A stretch of 15,470 nt of DNA, taken from positions 1 to 15,470 of the forward strand of contig CAZEJO010000039.1 in NCBI GenBank assembly GCA_964512285.1, read 5' to 3'. How positions within the stretch are numbered: the first letter of the stretch is position 1; each line of letters starts with the position of its first letter. The notes beneath the pieces were generated by a model that saw nothing but the letters and a program-made list of their open reading frames with translations, was not told the origin of the DNA and ran no database searches. Shown here in pieces: positions 15,112-15,470 of the stretch. The position numbers and the translations under genes are program-made. The DNA comes from SM23-28-2 sp964512285. GTDB lineage: Bacteria; Chloroflexota; Dehalococcoidia; SM23-28-2.

Positions 15112-15140
15112 AGTGTCCCACACCCCGCGTAATCTGTCAA
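15112..15140 (-). promoter_or_regulatory. Putative sigma-70 promoter of the GOGAT operon
   Basis: TTGACA (15140-15135, minus strand) is a perfect -35. After a 17-bp spacer comes GACACT (15117-15112), a poor -10. The expected start is near 15105, about 47 bases before the ATG. The GlnR-type box lies upstream, centred near -82. Confidence 0.55.
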
Positions 15141-15168
15141 TACCCGCGGGCACCCGATCCGCCCGAAT

Positions 15169-15206
15169 GTAACGTGCTGTTAACATTGCCGTAATAGGCG
15201 CGTCAT
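15169..15206. promoter_or_regulatory. Putative GlnR-type box upstream of the GOGAT operon
   Basis: Four pentamers stand at exact 11-bp steps: GTAAC (15169), TTAAC (15180), GTAAT (15191) and GTCAT (15202), with six bases between each. A further GTTAG lies in phase at 15224. The pattern matches the box before amt. It also lies 144 bases before the divergent NTF2-like gene, so it could serve both. Confidence 0.6.
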
Positions 15207-15349
15207 AAGCGTGATGTAGCGTGGTTAGTGGGAGTGAGGATGTGGGGTTTGACAGGTGGATAGAGCGGATAGGAAAGGGCCAGGCGACGGATTGTGTCAC
15301 CGGCATAGCCGCGCGGGTCGAGAGCAAAGGCGGAAGGGACTGAGTGAGA

Positions 15350-15470
15350 ATGAGCTGCGATGCGCCCCAGGAGAGGGTGTATCGACTAGTCAGGGAGTAT
15401 GTGACAGCCTGGAACAGCCATGATGTCGACAGGCTGACGTCCCTCTTTGGCGAGGACGCGAGCTACGGGG
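15350..15470 (+). CDS. NTF2/SnoaL-like protein (5' portion, runs off the window)
   Basis: Only 40 codons are visible. They read MSCDAPQERVYRLVREYVTA and then AWNSHDVDRLTSLFGEDASY. The W-N-x-H-D-x-x-x-L-x-x-L-F-x-E-D-A-x-Y pattern is typical of SnoaL-like and ketosteroid-isomerase-like proteins of the NTF2 fold. Members include small enzymes and many uncharacterised proteins, so no reaction can be assigned. GGAAGGGA (15332-15339) lies 10 bases before the ATG and supports this start. A TTGACA at 15249 could be its -35, but no convincing -10 follows. The rest lies beyond the right edge. Confidence 0.65.
   Translation, partial: MSCDAPQERVYRLVREYVTAWNSHDVDRLTSLFGEDASYG

Noticed and set aside
15058..15327. 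Minus-strand frame across the upstream region
   Set aside because: It covers the promoter and repeat box, shows no recognisable domain and overlaps the ferredoxin start.

Overview
The window is high-GC and gene-dense, and it reads like a free-living bacterium, most likely a Chloroflexota (Dehalococcoidia-like) genome. That placement is inferred from the Thr-Pro linkers on surface proteins, a membrane Ser/Thr kinase with a TolB-like propeller, an FHA-winged-helix regulator, and a glutamate synthase split into separate genes in the archaeal style. No rRNA or tRNA gene, CRISPR array or insertion sequence was seen.

Positions 1-5440 hold a phospho-signalling block. A large membrane Ser/Thr kinase lies on the minus strand (1-2689) and runs off the left edge. 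Its sensor side is a six-bladed propeller, a Thr/Pro stalk and thrombospondin type 3 repeats. Divergent from it, on the plus strand, are an FHA-winged-helix regulator (2929-3579) and a PP2C phosphatase (3746-4558). A secreted protein of unknown function (4610-5440, minus) follows. Kinase, phosphothreonine reader and phosphatase together look like one signalling circuit.

Positions 5565-15206 form an ammonium-assimilation island, entirely on the minus strand. In transcription order it encodes a 16-Cys ferredoxin, an FAD/NAD(P)H oxidoreductase, the glutamine amidotransferase, the ferredoxin-FMN synthase and the GXGXG subunits of a split glutamate synthase. An OmpR-type response regulator resembling actinobacterial GlnR comes next, then an ammonium transporter, a PII protein and glutamine synthetase I. 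A strong hairpin (5565-5610) closes the cluster. Transporter, PII, GS and GOGAT together make the full GS-GOGAT route from ammonium to glutamate.

The most interesting signal is regulatory. Two non-coding stretches, one before the transporter (8978-9016) and one before the GOGAT operon (15169-15206), each hold four GTNAC-like pentamers at exact 11-bp spacing. That is the architecture of GlnR boxes, and the matching regulator gene lies between the two operons. A weaker 11-bp-periodic array of a different sequence (3634-3674) precedes the PP2C gene. The right edge (15350-15470, plus) holds the start of an NTF2/SnoaL-like gene.
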